Source of the DNA: Cellulomonas pakistanensis
GTDB lineage: Bacteria; Actinomycetota; Actinomycetes; Actinomycetales; Cellulomonadaceae
Direction of reading: 5' to 3'
DNA: 64,000 nt
Assembly: GCF_016862755.1 (NCBI RefSeq)
Contig: NZ_BONO01000015.1
Coordinates: 42,977-106,976, forward strand
Position 1 is the first letter of the stretch; every line of letters starts with the position of its first letter. The notes beneath the pieces are model-generated. The model saw only the letters and a program-made list of their open reading frames with translations. It made no database searches and was not told the origin of the DNA. Position numbers and translations under genes: made by a program. This document shows positions 39,556 to 48,387 of the stretch, one piece after another.

Positions 39556-40485
39556 TCAGGCCGTGGCCGCCGCCCGCGCCGGACGCGGCGCGCGCGGCTC
39601 CGGCACCGCCTCCGGGCCCCGGGTCACCAGCACCGGGCACTCGGCGCGCTGCACGACCGGCCGGCTCGTGGACCCGAGCACCAGGCCGGCGAGCCCGCCC
39701 CGGCCACGCGTGCCGACCACGAGCAGGCCCGCGTGCCGCGACCGCCGCACCAGCGCCTGCGCCGGGCGGCCCTCGGCCAGGTCGAACGCCACCTCCACGT
39801 CCCGCCGGGACGCGGCCCAGGACCGGGCGCGCTCCAGCACCCGCTCGGCCTCGTCGAGCGCGACCTCGGCGGGCGACCGCGACGGGTAGCCGAGCGCCCA
39901 GTACGCGGCGCGCGACGCCTCCGCCGCGGCGGTCCAGGCCGTCACGACGACCACGCCCGTACCGAGGTGGGCGGCCTGCTCGCACCCGGCCTCCAGCGCC
40001 CGGAACGCGCCCGCGGACCCGTCGAAGCCCACCAGCACCGGCTCCCGGGCCGACCCCGGGCGCGCCGCCGCCGGCACCACGGCCACCGGGCAGCGCGCGC
40101 GGTGCAGCACGCCGGTCGCCACGGACCCGACGAGCGCCGCGACCAGCCCCGCGCCGCGTCGGCCGACGACCACGAGCCGGGCGTCCTCCGCCCGGTCGAC
40201 CAGCACCCGCGCCGGCGGGCCGTGCAGCACCACCGGCCGGGCGTCGACGCCCGGCGCGGCCTCCGCGGCGAGCACCGCGCCCTCCTCGGCGACCGCGCGC
40301 ACCTGGCTCTGCACCTCCCGGCCGAGCCAGGACTCCCCCGCCCCGCCGCCGTCCCGGCCCGCGAAGCCCCACACGTGCACCACGTCGAGCGCCCAGCCCC
40401 GGCCGGCGGCCTGCGTCGCGGCCCACCGGACCGCCGCCGCCGACTCCGGCGAGGTGTCGTACCCGACGTCCACCCTGTCGTCCAT
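39556..40485 (-). CDS. Tandem-domain universal stress protein
   Basis: This 309-residue protein has two UspA domains (about 1-140 and 147-290). Each carries a G-x2-G-x9-G-S/T nucleotide motif: GRRGAGLVAALVGSVATG in the first and GTRGRGGLAGLVLGSTS in the second, so both should bind ATP. An Ala/Pro-rich tail follows. Such proteins often belong to hypoxia or dormancy regulons; a possible DevR-like box lies at 40561-40573. Confidence 0.92.
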   Translation of the reverse strand: MDDRVDVGYDTSPESAAAVRWAATQAAGRGWALDVVHVWGFAGRDGGGAGESWLGREVQSQVRAVAEEGAVLAAEAAPGVDARPVVLHGPPARVLVDRAEDARLVVVGRRGAGLVAALVGSVATGVLHRARCPVAVVPAAARPGSAREPVLVGFDGSAGAFRALEAGCEQAAHLGTGVVVVTAWTAAAEASRAAYWALGYPSRSPAEVALDEAERVLERARSWAASRRDVEVAFDLAEGRPAQALVRRSRHAGLLVVGTRGRGGLAGLVLGSTSRPVVQRAECPVLVTRGPEAVPEPRAPRPARAAATA

Positions 40486-40560
40486 GTCCCCTGCACCTCC
40501 GTCCCGGTGGGACCACCACCGGGAACTCCCACCATGCGCCTCCGGAGGCGGGGCGCGCCA

Positions 40561-40573
40561 GGCCCTAGGTCCC
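40561..40573 (-). promoter_or_regulatory. Possible DevR/DosR-like box upstream of the universal stress gene
   Basis: GGCCCTAGGTCCC (GGGACCTAGGGCC on the coding strand) is near-palindromic and resembles actinobacterial DevR/OsdR sites. It lies 76-88 bases before the start codon. The match is short, GC-rich and could be chance. Confidence 0.3.
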
Positions 40574-40620
40574 GGCGCCGAGGGCGGCTGGCGCGGGCCC
40601 GCGCGCCGGCGGACGGGCGG

Positions 40621-41466
40621 TCAGCGCCCCGTCGTGGAGAAGTGCTGGTAGTCGACCGGGGACGTCCAGTCGCCGCCCCAGAGCCAGCCGTGCGCCGCGA
40701 ACGCCCGCACCACCGCGTCGCCCGCGTGCACCACGCCCGGCGCGTCCGGCCGCGCGGCGAACGGGGCGCCCTCCGACGGCAGCACGAGGGCGCCGCGCAC
40801 GTACGGGTTCTCGACGGGGTTGAGGTCGATCGCGCGGCCGTACGCGTGCTCCGACCACCCGGTCCCCCGGCTGATCGGGCGGCAGTTGAACGCCGACGTG
40901 TTGTCCGCCGCCATCGACGCGTCGTCGCTGCCGCCGAAGTCGTCGACCAGCCGCATCGACCGGATCGGGTACCCGAGCGCGAACAGCTCGCCGAACACCG
41001 CCACCACGCCGTCCGCGACGTCGGCGTGCACCACGAGCTCGCCGGTCGCGATGCCGCCCTCGAAGTCCCGGTGGGTCACCGTGACGTACCGCAGGTCCTC
41101 GAGCGGCACGGGGCAGCCCGCGCGCCAGGACGGCGCCATCCGGGCCGCCAGCTCCGGCGTGATCGGCGCGACGGCGCCGGCGTAGCCGAGGGCGTAGGCG
41201 TCGGGCGCCACGGCCCCGTGGTCCGCCCACGCGACCTCGGGGGCGACGACGGGCGGGGTGGCGGGGTCCGGCGCGCCGGCGGGGTCCGGCGCGGTCGCAC
41301 CGGGGCCCGCGTCGGCCGCGGCGGCGGTCGCGGGCGGGCTGACGGCCGCGCTCGTGGCCGCGCCCGCCGGGCTGCGGCCCGGGGACGGCACCGGGTCACC
41401 GCCCGCCGTGCACGCGGCGAGCGCGAGCAGCAGCACGCCGGCCGCGCCCGCGCGCCGCCGCCTCAC
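40621..41466 (-). CDS. M15-family D-Ala-D-Ala carboxypeptidase-like lipoprotein
   Basis: The 281-residue protein has a signal peptide with lipobox LAAC, an Ala/Pro-rich linker (about 22-80), and an M15-like domain with SEHAYGRAIDLNP and WTSPVDYQHF as metal and catalytic motifs. It may trim peptidoglycan peptides. GTG overlaps the stop of the upstream EEP gene, so the two are coupled. Confidence 0.88.
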   Translation of the reverse strand: MRRRRAGAAGVLLLALAACTAGGDPVPSPGRSPAGAATSAAVSPPATAAAADAGPGATAPDPAGAPDPATPPVVAPEVAWADHGAVAPDAYALGYAGAVAPITPELAARMAPSWRAGCPVPLEDLRYVTVTHRDFEGGIATGELVVHADVADGVVAVFGELFALGYPIRSMRLVDDFGGSDDASMAADNTSAFNCRPISRGTGWSEHAYGRAIDLNPVENPYVRGALVLPSEGAPFAARPDAPGVVHAGDAVVRAFAAHGWLWGGDWTSPVDYQHFSTTGR

Positions 41467-42263
41467 GAGGTCAGCTCCACGTCCACCACCACGGCGAAGT
41501 GGTCCGACGGGTACCGGCCGTCGACGGGCGCGTCACCGGCGAGCCGGGCGCCGTCCGCGCGCAGCGTGCCACCGGGTCGTCCGGGGCGCGCGAGCACGTG
41601 GTCGATCCGGTGGTCGATCAGCTCGGTGCACTCGAGCGGCGCCTCGGGGACGACGGAGCTCAGCGTCGCCGCGGCCGGGTCGCCGCCGCCGAGCGGCCAG
41701 AGGTCGGCGAGCTGCCGGGTGAGGGCCGCCATCTGCGGGCCGTCCGGTCGGGCGTTCAGGTCGCCGATCACGAGGACGGGCAGGTCGCCGTCGAGCGCCG
41801 CGTCGGCCGCCAGGTCCGCGAGCGCCCAGGCCTGCGCCATCCGGTCCTCGTCGTACCGCGGCTCCCACTCGAGCGTCGCGACCAGCACGTGCAACGGCCC
41901 CGCCGGGTGGTCGAGCGTGGCGTGCAGGACGTGCGCCGGCGGCCCGGTGCGCTGGCTCGCGGGCAGCGGGATCGTCCGCGTCTCGACCGGGGGCCAGCGC
42001 GACACCAGCGCGATGCCCATCTCGACGCCGGCGAGCTCCGGGTCGTCCGGCACCGGCGGCAGCCCCGTGGGCACGAACACCGCCGACGGCAGCCCCAGCC
42101 GCTCGGCCACGAGGTCCGCCTGCGTGCCGTCGGCGTCGCGCCAGGTCTCGACCAGCCCGAGGACGTCGGGCGCCGCGTCGGCGAGCACGCCGAGGACGGC
42201 GGGCTCCCGCTCCCGCCACGCGCCCCCGAAGCGCCACCACACGTTCCACGTCATGGCCCGCAC
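41463..42263 (-). CDS. Endonuclease/exonuclease/phosphatase-family hydrolase
   Basis: This 266-residue EEP-superfamily protein begins MTWNVWWRFG and contains GLVETW (metal Glu), VIGDLNARP and a final GRYPSDHFAVVVD (catalytic His). The family covers nucleases, sphingomyelinases and phosphoinositide phosphatases; the substrate is unclear. No signal peptide is seen. GTG at 42263 is chosen because a -10-like TACGCT lies seven bases upstream. Confidence 0.87.
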   Translation of the reverse strand: MRAMTWNVWWRFGGAWREREPAVLGVLADAAPDVLGLVETWRDADGTQADLVAERLGLPSAVFVPTGLPPVPDDPELAGVEMGIALVSRWPPVETRTIPLPASQRTGPPAHVLHATLDHPAGPLHVLVATLEWEPRYDEDRMAQAWALADLAADAALDGDLPVLVIGDLNARPDGPQMAALTRQLADLWPLGGGDPAAATLSSVVPEAPLECTELIDHRIDHVLARPGRPGGTLRADGARLAGDAPVDGRYPSDHFAVVVDVELTS

Positions 42264-42426
42264 GCCCGCCAGCGTAGGAGCGCGCGCGCCCGACCGCACC
42301 CGCCCGCGCCCGCCGCCGGCGTCGTGGGCCGCGCCCGGGTCGCGCGCCCGACCTGCGGGGCTGGCCTCCCGGGCGCCCGTCTGCCTACCGTGGCCCCTCC
42401 CCGACCCCCGGACGAGAGGCACCCGC

Positions 42427-44058
42427 GTGCGCCGACCCGCCCTCCTGCTCGGCGCCGGCGCCGTCCTCGTCGTCGTCCTCGCCCTGCTGGTGGTGCTGCT
42501 GGTGACGCGCGACGACGGCGGCGACCGCACGACGACCCCCGCGCCCACGGCCGCTGCGAGCAGCCCGCCGGCCGCGGAGCTGACGACGGTGCTGTCGAGC
42601 ACGTTCGACGAGGGCGACGAGGGCTGGGCGCCGCTCGGCGACGGCGTGGAGGTGGCCGCCGCCCAGGACGTCACGCGGGACGGCGCGGGCAGCCTGCTGG
42701 TGTCGGGCCGGACCGAGGCCTGGCACGGCGCGGCCGTCGACCTGTCCGGCTCCGTCGCCCGCGGCCAGGTGCACGCCGTGTCCGCCTGGGTCCGCCTCGG
42801 CGAGGGCGCGCCGGACGCGGACGTGCAGCTGACCCTGGAGCGCGACCCCGGCAGCGAGGACCCGCTCTACCTGCACGTGGCGCGGGGCACCGCGAGCGCC
42901 GGCGACTGGGTGGAGCTGACCGGCGCGGCCGAGGTCCCGGAGGGCGACGGCGAGTGGCGGCTGTACGTCGAGACCACGGCGTCGACCGCCGACCTGCGCG
43001 TCGACGACGTCGCGGTGCGGCGCCCGACCCCGGAGGTGCAGACGGACGTGCCCGCGCTCAAGGACGCCACGGAGGTGCCGCTCGGCGTCGCCGTCGGTCC
43101 GCAGGACCTGACCGGCCGCCCCGCGGAGCTCCTGCTCCGGCACTTCGACCAGGTCACGCCCGAGAACGCGATGAAGCCGGTCACCGTGCAGCCGGCGGAG
43201 GGCGAGTTCGACTTCGGGCCCATGGACGAGGTGCTCGACTTCGCCGCGGAGCACGGGCTGACCGTGCACGGCCACACGCTCGTCTGGCACCGGTCGACGC
43301 CCGAGTGGTTCTTCCAGGCGCCGGACGGCCGCCCGCTGACCGGTTCCCCGGAGGACCGGTCGCTGGTGCTCGACCGGCTGCGTGCCCACACCCGGGCCGT
43401 GGCGGACCACCTGGCCGAGCGGTACGGCGACGCGAACCCCGTCAGGTCGTGGGACGTCGTCAACGAGGCGCTCGACCCCGAGGAGGCGGACGGCCTCCGG
43501 CACAGCCGCTGGTACGAGGTGCTCGGCCCGGACTACGTCGCCGAGGCGTTCCGGGTCGCGCGGGAGGAGCTCGGGCCGGACGCGGTGCTGTACCTCAACG
43601 ACTACGACACCGACGCCCCGGACCGGCGCCGCGGGCTGGTCCGGCTGGTCATGGACCTGCAGGCCGCCGGCGCCCCGGTGGACGCCGTCGGGCACCAGAT
43701 GCACGTCGACCTGGACACCGACGTCGACCGGGTGGCGACCACGCTCGACGCCGTGGCGGCGCTCGGGCTGCGTCAGGCGGTCACCGAGCTGGACGTGGCG
43801 ATCTCCGGGCGCGACGAGCAGCTCGACAGCACCCCGCCGGACCGGCTCGAGGCGCAGCGGGGCCAGGTCCAGGAGCTCGCGTCGGCGTTCGCGGCGCGGG
43901 ACCTGGCGTTCGTCGGCGTCTGGGGGCTGTACGACACGCGGTCCTGGCTCCGCGCGTGGCCCCAGGAGCGGCCGTTCGAGGCGCCGCTGCTGTTCGACGA
44001 CGAGCTGCAGGCGAAGCCCGCGTTCCAGGGCTTCCTCGACGGGATCGCCGCGGGCTGA
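42427..44058 (+). CDS. Membrane-anchored GH10 xylanase with N-terminal carbohydrate-binding-like module
   Basis: The 543-residue protein has a short N-terminal membrane helix (about 4-24) that may be an uncleaved anchor, a Thr/Ala/Pro linker, a CBM4/9-like beta-sandwich (about 55-200) and a GH10 domain (about 210-540). The catalytic acid/base Glu is in WDVVNEAL and the nucleophile Glu in VTELDVAI; HGHTLVWH is also present. It should cut xylan at the cell surface. It reads away from the EEP/M15 pair and has a GAGAGG site seven bases before the GTG. Confidence 0.95.
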   Translation: MRRPALLLGAGAVLVVVLALLVVLLVTRDDGGDRTTTPAPTAAASSPPAAELTTVLSSTFDEGDEGWAPLGDGVEVAAAQDVTRDGAGSLLVSGRTEAWHGAAVDLSGSVARGQVHAVSAWVRLGEGAPDADVQLTLERDPGSEDPLYLHVARGTASAGDWVELTGAAEVPEGDGEWRLYVETTASTADLRVDDVAVRRPTPEVQTDVPALKDATEVPLGVAVGPQDLTGRPAELLLRHFDQVTPENAMKPVTVQPAEGEFDFGPMDEVLDFAAEHGLTVHGHTLVWHRSTPEWFFQAPDGRPLTGSPEDRSLVLDRLRAHTRAVADHLAERYGDANPVRSWDVVNEALDPEEADGLRHSRWYEVLGPDYVAEAFRVAREELGPDAVLYLNDYDTDAPDRRRGLVRLVMDLQAAGAPVDAVGHQMHVDLDTDVDRVATTLDAVAALGLRQAVTELDVAISGRDEQLDSTPPDRLEAQRGQVQELASAFAARDLAFVGVWGLYDTRSWLRAWPQERPFEAPLLFDDELQAKPAFQGFLDGIAAG

Positions 44059-44089
44059 CGCGCGCGCGGCCGGCCGGCCCGTGGCGCGC

Positions 44090-45718
44090 TCAGCGCCCGG
44101 GGTCGTCCGCCACGTCGCCCGCCCGGTAGACCACCAGCGCGACGTCGTCGTCCGCCCCGTTCGGCGCCAGCGCGCGGAGCAGGTCGTCCGCGACGGACGC
44201 CGTGCCTGCGTCGTCGGGCTGCGCGGCCACCTCGGCGGCGAGCCGGGCGAGGCCGTCGCGCAGCGACTCCCGCCGGCGCTCGATGAGCCCGTCCGTGCAC
44301 ACCACCAGCAGGTCGCCGTCGGTCAGCCGCTCGACCGCCTCGGGCCGGGAGGGCAGGCCGATCGCGAGGGCCGCGCCGCGGGCCCCGTCCAGCAGCTCCG
44401 CGCCGCCGGCCGCGCGGCGCAGGACCGGCGGCAGGTGCCCCGCCGACGCGTACACGAGGGTGTGGTCCACCTCGTCGACGACCCCGCAGAACACCGTCGT
44501 GCACTCGGCGCCGGGCAGCGTGCGGGCGAACCGGTCGAGCCCGGCCAGCACGTCCGCGGGGCTGCGGTCCTCGAGCAGCAGCGCGCGCGTGGCCGCCCGG
44601 AGCTGGCCCATGCGGGCGGCGGCGTCGAGGCCGTGCCCGACGCAGTCCCCCACGACGAGCGCCCGGCGGCCCGGGCTGAGCTCGACGACGTCGTACCAGT
44701 CGCCGCCGACCGCCAGGTCGCCCACGGCGGGCAGGTAGCGCGCGACCACGCCGGTCAGGCTGGACCCCTCGGGCACGATGGCCGCCTGCAGGGTGTCGCT
44801 GACCTCGCGCAGGTGGTCGACCTCGGTCTGGTGCCGCACCGTGCCGCCGACGGCCTCCCCGACCGCGCCCGTGACCAGGCCGAGGAACGCGCGGTTCGCG
44901 TCGTCCCACGGCCGCCGCGGCCCGGCGGTGAGGGCGAGGACGCCCACGGGAGCCGGCTCGCCGGTCGGGGTGAGCGGCGCCACGAGCGTGCGGCCGATCT
45001 CCTCCGCGGCGCCGGTCCGCGCCACCCGGTCGATCACCGCCCGGGGCACCGCCGGCCCGGCCGCGGCCGTCGCGGCGCGCTGCTCGAGCGCACCCCCGGC
45101 AGCCAGCCACAGCTCGGCGGCCACGACGTCGGACGAGCCGGTCAGCGCGCCCTCGGCGGCGCGGGCGACGCCGTCGAGCCCGTGCGCGGCGGTCAGGGCC
45201 GTGGACAGGTCGCCGAGCAGGCGCATCCGCCGCTGCTCCACCACGCGCTCGGTGGTCTCGGTCGCGATGTCGAGGAAGCCCCGCACGGTGTCGGTCGAGT
45301 CGCGGATCGGCGAGTACGAGTAGGTGAAGTACGTGTCCTCGTCGAAGCCCGACCGGTGCATGAGCAGGTGCTGGTCCACCGTCCAGGTGGGCTCGCCCTG
45401 CACCATCACCCGCTCGATGGACGGGACCAGGTCGTCCCAGATCTCCTTCCACACCTCGGCGACCGGCGATCCCATGGCGGCGGGGTGCTTGTCCGTGCCG
45501 AGGCACTCCCGGTAGCCGTCGTTGTAGATCATCGTGAGCTCCGGGCCCCAGGCGACCAGCACCGGGAACCGCGTGGTGAAGCACATCTCGACCGAGACGC
45601 GCAGCGCGGTCGGCCAGGTGCTCGGCACGCCGATCGGCGTCGCCGCCCAGTCCACCTCGCGCGCGAGCAGGCCGGTGGCGCTGCCGGCCGTCACGCGCTG
45701 GAACCACGGGGATCGCAC
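44090..45718 (-). CDS. PAS-GAF-SpoIIE type PP2C phosphatase
   Basis: The 542-residue protein has a PAS-like N-terminus (about 20-150), a GAF-like middle (about 165-325) and a SpoIIE-type PP2C domain (about 330-535) with GGDWYDV, VGDCVGHG, VCTDGLIERR and DDDVALVVYR, so the metal Asp residues are intact. Such proteins usually control anti-sigma factor antagonists; none is encoded nearby. A -10-like TAGGTT lies seven bases before the GTG, which suggests a leaderless mRNA. Confidence 0.92.
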   Translation of the reverse strand: MRSPWFQRVTAGSATGLLAREVDWAATPIGVPSTWPTALRVSVEMCFTTRFPVLVAWGPELTMIYNDGYRECLGTDKHPAAMGSPVAEVWKEIWDDLVPSIERVMVQGEPTWTVDQHLLMHRSGFDEDTYFTYSYSPIRDSTDTVRGFLDIATETTERVVEQRRMRLLGDLSTALTAAHGLDGVARAAEGALTGSSDVVAAELWLAAGGALEQRAATAAAGPAVPRAVIDRVARTGAAEEIGRTLVAPLTPTGEPAPVGVLALTAGPRRPWDDANRAFLGLVTGAVGEAVGGTVRHQTEVDHLREVSDTLQAAIVPEGSSLTGVVARYLPAVGDLAVGGDWYDVVELSPGRRALVVGDCVGHGLDAAARMGQLRAATRALLLEDRSPADVLAGLDRFARTLPGAECTTVFCGVVDEVDHTLVYASAGHLPPVLRRAAGGAELLDGARGAALAIGLPSRPEAVERLTDGDLLVVCTDGLIERRRESLRDGLARLAAEVAAQPDDAGTASVADDLLRALAPNGADDDVALVVYRAGDVADDPGR

Positions 45719-45802
45719 CCTCGCGAACCTACCCGCCCCCGTCGTCCCCCGCCGGGCGGGGCGCGCGCGCACCGCCGCCGGGCGGGTGACGGACCGGCCG
45801 AC

Positions 45803-46183
45803 TCAGCCGTCGCGGTAGAAGCAGAACGGGTGGCCGACCGGGTCGAGCAGCACCCGCCGGGACGGCTGCGGCTGGTGCGCCGCGAGCCGCGCGCCGAGGC
45901 GGAGCGCGTCGGAGACGGCGTCCTCCAGGTCGACGACCTCGACGTCGAGGTGCACCTGGCGCTGCTGGCGACCCGGCTCGGCCGGCCACACCGGCGGCTC
46001 GTGGTCCGGGCTGCGCTGCACGGACAGGTAGGCGACGCCGGACGGCGCGGCGACCACCGCGTGGTCCGGGTCGTCGCCGACGACCTGCCAGCCGAGCACC
46101 TCGGCGTAGAACGCCGCGAGCGTGCAGGGCTCCGGCGCGTCGATCACCACGCCCCACCAGCCGCCCTCGGCACGCCCCCGCAT
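45803..46183 (-). CDS. VOC-superfamily (glyoxalase-like) protein
   Basis: This 126-residue single-domain protein fits the vicinal oxygen chelate fold: GVVIDAPEPCTLAAFYAEVLGW at 9-30, then VHLDVEVVDLEDAV and LLDPVGHPFCFYR. Function may be resistance or dioxygenase-like; it cannot be told from sequence. An in-frame ATG at 46192 exists, but a -10-like CAGGAT seven bases before 46183 favours the later start. Confidence 0.83.
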   Translation of the reverse strand: MRGRAEGGWWGVVIDAPEPCTLAAFYAEVLGWQVVGDDPDHAVVAAPSGVAYLSVQRSPDHEPPVWPAEPGRQQRQVHLDVEVVDLEDAVSDALRLGARLAAHQPQPSRRVLLDPVGHPFCFYRDG

Positions 46184-46297
46184 GCCGTCCATCCTGCGGG
46201 AAGGCCCCGGGGGCCCGCACGTCGGGGCGGCGCGGCAGGGGGTGCGGCGGGGGTCGCGGAGGGGGCCGGCCGTGCGCGGCGCCGGGGGCGCGGGGCC

Positions 46298-47194
46298 TCA
46301 GCGCCCGCCCAGCTCCGCGACCCGCGGCACCGCGGGCGCCACGTGGTCCCGGACCCAGGTCGCGAGCGGCACGCCCGCCGGGGCCCGCAGGATGACCTCC
46401 GCCACGCCCAGGTCCGCGTACGGCCGCGCCGCGGCGACGAACGCGTCGACGTCGCCGGTCAGCAGCTGGTCGCCGCCCATCACCAGGGTCACCCGGACGT
46501 CGGCGGCGTCCCGGCCCACCGCGTCGCAGTGCCCGCGCAGCACGTCGAGCTTGCGGGCGATCTCCTCCGGCGCCGCCTCGAACAGGTTGCACGCGTCGGC
46601 GTACTGCGCCACGAGCCGCAGCGTCTTGCGCTCCCCGGACCCGCCGACCAGGATCTCCGGCCCGCGCCCGGGCCGGCTCAGCGGCAGCGGGCGGCACAGC
46701 GACTCGGCGAGCCGGTAGTGCGCGCCCTCGAACGGGCCGTCGTCCGCCGGGTCCCACATCTGCCGGCAGATCCGCAGCGTCTCCTCCAGCCGCTCGAACC
46801 GCTCCGCCAGCGGCGGGTACGGCACGCCGAGCCCGACGTGCTCGCGCTCGTACCAGGCCGCGCCGATGCCGAGCGTGGCCCGGCCCCGCGACAGGACGTC
46901 CAGCGTCGCGACGATCTTCGCCAGGAGGCCGGGGTGCCGGTAGGTGACGCCGGTGACGAGGGCGCCGAGCTGCACGGTCTCGGTGCGCCCGGCCAGCAGG
47001 CCGAGCGTCGTGTACGCCTCGAGCATCGGGTCGTCCGCGGGGAGGCCGGCCGGCTCCATCTGGAAGAAGTGGTCCATCACGGAGAGCCAGGACAGGCCGG
47101 CCTCCTCCGCCGCCTCGCCGGTGGCGGCGAGCTCCGGCGCCAGCCGGGCGGGCTCGACGGCGTCGAACCGCATGAGGTGGGCTCCGAGACGCAT
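46298..47194 (-). CDS. LLM-class F420-dependent oxidoreductase
   Basis: The 298-residue protein has a luciferase-like TIM barrel: MRLGAHLMRF, SVMDHFFQ, LGALVTGVTYRHP and RATLGIGAAWYEREH. Actinobacterial members use coenzyme F420 to reduce varied substrates. AAGGAG lies five bases before the ATG. Upstream is a promoter with a 19-base spacer and central dyad, the form activated by MerR-family regulators. Confidence 0.93.
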   Translation of the reverse strand: MRLGAHLMRFDAVEPARLAPELAATGEAAEEAGLSWLSVMDHFFQMEPAGLPADDPMLEAYTTLGLLAGRTETVQLGALVTGVTYRHPGLLAKIVATLDVLSRGRATLGIGAAWYEREHVGLGVPYPPLAERFERLEETLRICRQMWDPADDGPFEGAHYRLAESLCRPLPLSRPGRGPEILVGGSGERKTLRLVAQYADACNLFEAAPEEIARKLDVLRGHCDAVGRDAADVRVTLVMGGDQLLTGDVDAFVAAARPYADLGVAEVILRAPAGVPLATWVRDHVAPAVPRVAELGGR

Positions 47195-47244
47195 GGTGGC
47201 TCCTTCACGGGTGGGCGCCTCGGGCGGGGCGCCGGTCGTGCGTG

Positions 47245-47275
47245 ACGATCCCCCTTGGAGCGCGCTCGAAGTCAA
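47245..47275 (-). promoter_or_regulatory. MerR-type promoter of the LLM oxidoreductase gene
   Basis: On the minus strand TTGACT (47275-47270) and GATCGT (47250-47245) are separated by 19 bases. A dyad TTCGAGCG-CGCTCCAA (47270-47255) with one mismatch fills the spacer. Overlong spacers with a central dyad are the hallmark of MerR/SoxR-activated promoters. No merR gene lies in the window. Confidence 0.65.
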
Positions 47276-47284
47276 GCGCGCGCG

Positions 47285-47299
47285 TCTGCTGACGGCAGA
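47285..47299 (+). promoter_or_regulatory. PopR-box-like palindrome upstream of popR
   Basis: TCTGCT-GAC-GGCAGA matches TCTGCC-N3-GGCAGA with one mismatch. It is centred 42 bases before a -10-like TACCGT (47334-47339), a normal activator position. The start codon is at 47363. The same motif occurs twice upstream of the clpP pair, so autoregulation is likely. Confidence 0.7.
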
Positions 47300-47362
47300 A
47301 CGACGCGCCGGGCCGCGCCGCGGGTCGCGGGGCTACCGTGGCGGGGACCGAGGAGGTCCGCC

Positions 47363-47755
47363 ATGCCGCACGCCGCGCACGCCGCCGACGCCCCGTCGGC
47401 CCCGCCCGCCGCCCGCCCCGAGCCGCCGCTGCGCGTGCTGGTCGGGGCCGTCCTGCGCCGGCACCGCGAGCGCCAGGGCCGCACGCTGCGGGACGTCGCC
47501 GCGGCCGCGCGGGTCTCGGTGCCGTACCTCTCCGAGGTCGAGCGCGGGCGGAAGGAGGCGTCGTCCGAGGTGCTCGGCGCGGTCTGCCGGGCGCTCGGGC
47601 TGCGCCTCGTCGACCTGGTCGGCGACGCGCACGCGGTGCTCGCCCGGGCGGACGGCCGCGTGGTCGTGGACCTGGCGGCGACCCCGGGCCCGGGGGCCGT
47701 GACCGCCCTCCCGCGGCGGACGACGTCCCCGTCGGCGGTCGTGCTCGCCGCCTGA
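47363..47755 (+). CDS. popR: PopR/ClgR-type XRE-family activator of clp genes
   Basis: This 130-residue protein has one XRE helix-turn-helix (about 33-93): [20 protein letters not shown] then [18 protein letters not shown], which is the ClgR/PopR signature. It ends in Leu-Ala-Ala; terminal alanines mark PopR and ClgR for ClpP-dependent decay in Streptomyces. GAGGAGG lies seven bases before the ATG. It converges on two clpP genes 11 bases away, and PopR-type boxes sit upstream of both units. ClgR, its paralogue, is the alternative name. Confidence 0.82.
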   Translation: MPHAAHAADAPSAPPAARPEPPLRVLVGAVLRRHRERQGRTLRDVAAAARVSVPYLSEVERGRKEASSEVLGAVCRALGLRLVDLVGDAHAVLARADGRVVVDLAATPGPGAVTALPRRTTSPSAVVLAA

Positions 47756-47766
47756 CCAGGGCCGGG

Positions 47767-48387
47767 TCAGGCCGCCTCGGAGCCGGCCCGCGCCGGCTTC
47801 AGCGTCGTGATCACCGTGTCCGCGACGCCGTACGCGACCGCCTGCTGCGCCGTCAGCACGAGGTCGCGGTCGGTGTCGGCGCGGACCTGCTCGGGCGACC
47901 GGCCGGTGTGCGCCGCGAGGATCTCGTCGACCTGCGCGCGCACCCGGAGGATCTCCGCGGCCTGCAGCTCCAGGTCCGCCGCCGTGCCCTGCGCCCCGCC
48001 CGACGGCTGGTGCAGCAGCACCCGGGCGTGCTCGAGCACGTGCCGCTGACCCGGCGCCCCCGCGGCGAGCAGCACCGCCGCCGCGGACGCCGCCTGCCCG
48101 AGGCAGAACGTCGCCACGTCCGGGCGGACGTAGCGCAGGGTGTCGTAGATCGCGAGCAGCGCCGTCACCGAGCCGCCGGGCGAGTTCAGGTACAGGTGGA
48201 TCGGCTTGTCCGGGTCTTCCTGCTGCAGGTGCAGCAGCTGGGCGATGACGACGTTGGCGACGCCGTCGTCGATCTCGGTCCCGATGAACACGATCCGGTC
48301 CGACAGCAGCCGGGAGAACACGTCGGACGCGCGCTCGCCGTTCGGCCGCTGCTCGACGACCACGGGCACCGTGTACTGCCCGGCCAT
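47767..48387 (-). CDS. clpP: ATP-dependent Clp protease proteolytic subunit (second of pair, ClpP4-like)
   Basis: The 206 residues are a full ClpP with the catalytic triad: Ser in [11 protein letters not shown], His in LLHQPSGG and Asp in DTDRD. The start overlaps the first clpP stop as TGATG, so the subunits should be made together and may form a mixed tetradecamer. In Streptomyces the matching pair is clpP3-clpP4, activated by PopR. No ATPase partner is encoded nearby. Confidence 0.95.
   Translation of the reverse strand: MAGQYTVPVVVEQRPNGERASDVFSRLLSDRIVFIGTEIDDGVANVVIAQLLHLQQEDPDKPIHLYLNSPGGSVTALLAIYDTLRYVRPDVATFCLGQAASAAAVLLAAGAPGQRHVLEHARVLLHQPSGGAQGTAADLELQAAEILRVRAQVDEILAAHTGRSPEQVRADTDRDLVLTAQQAVAYGVADTVITTLKPARAGSEAA

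Noticed and set aside
39733..42426. Long plus-strand frame leading into the GH10 gene
   Set aside because: The upstream part is Arg/Pro-rich and lies opposite the universal stress, M15 and EEP genes. Only the part from 42427 has real domains.
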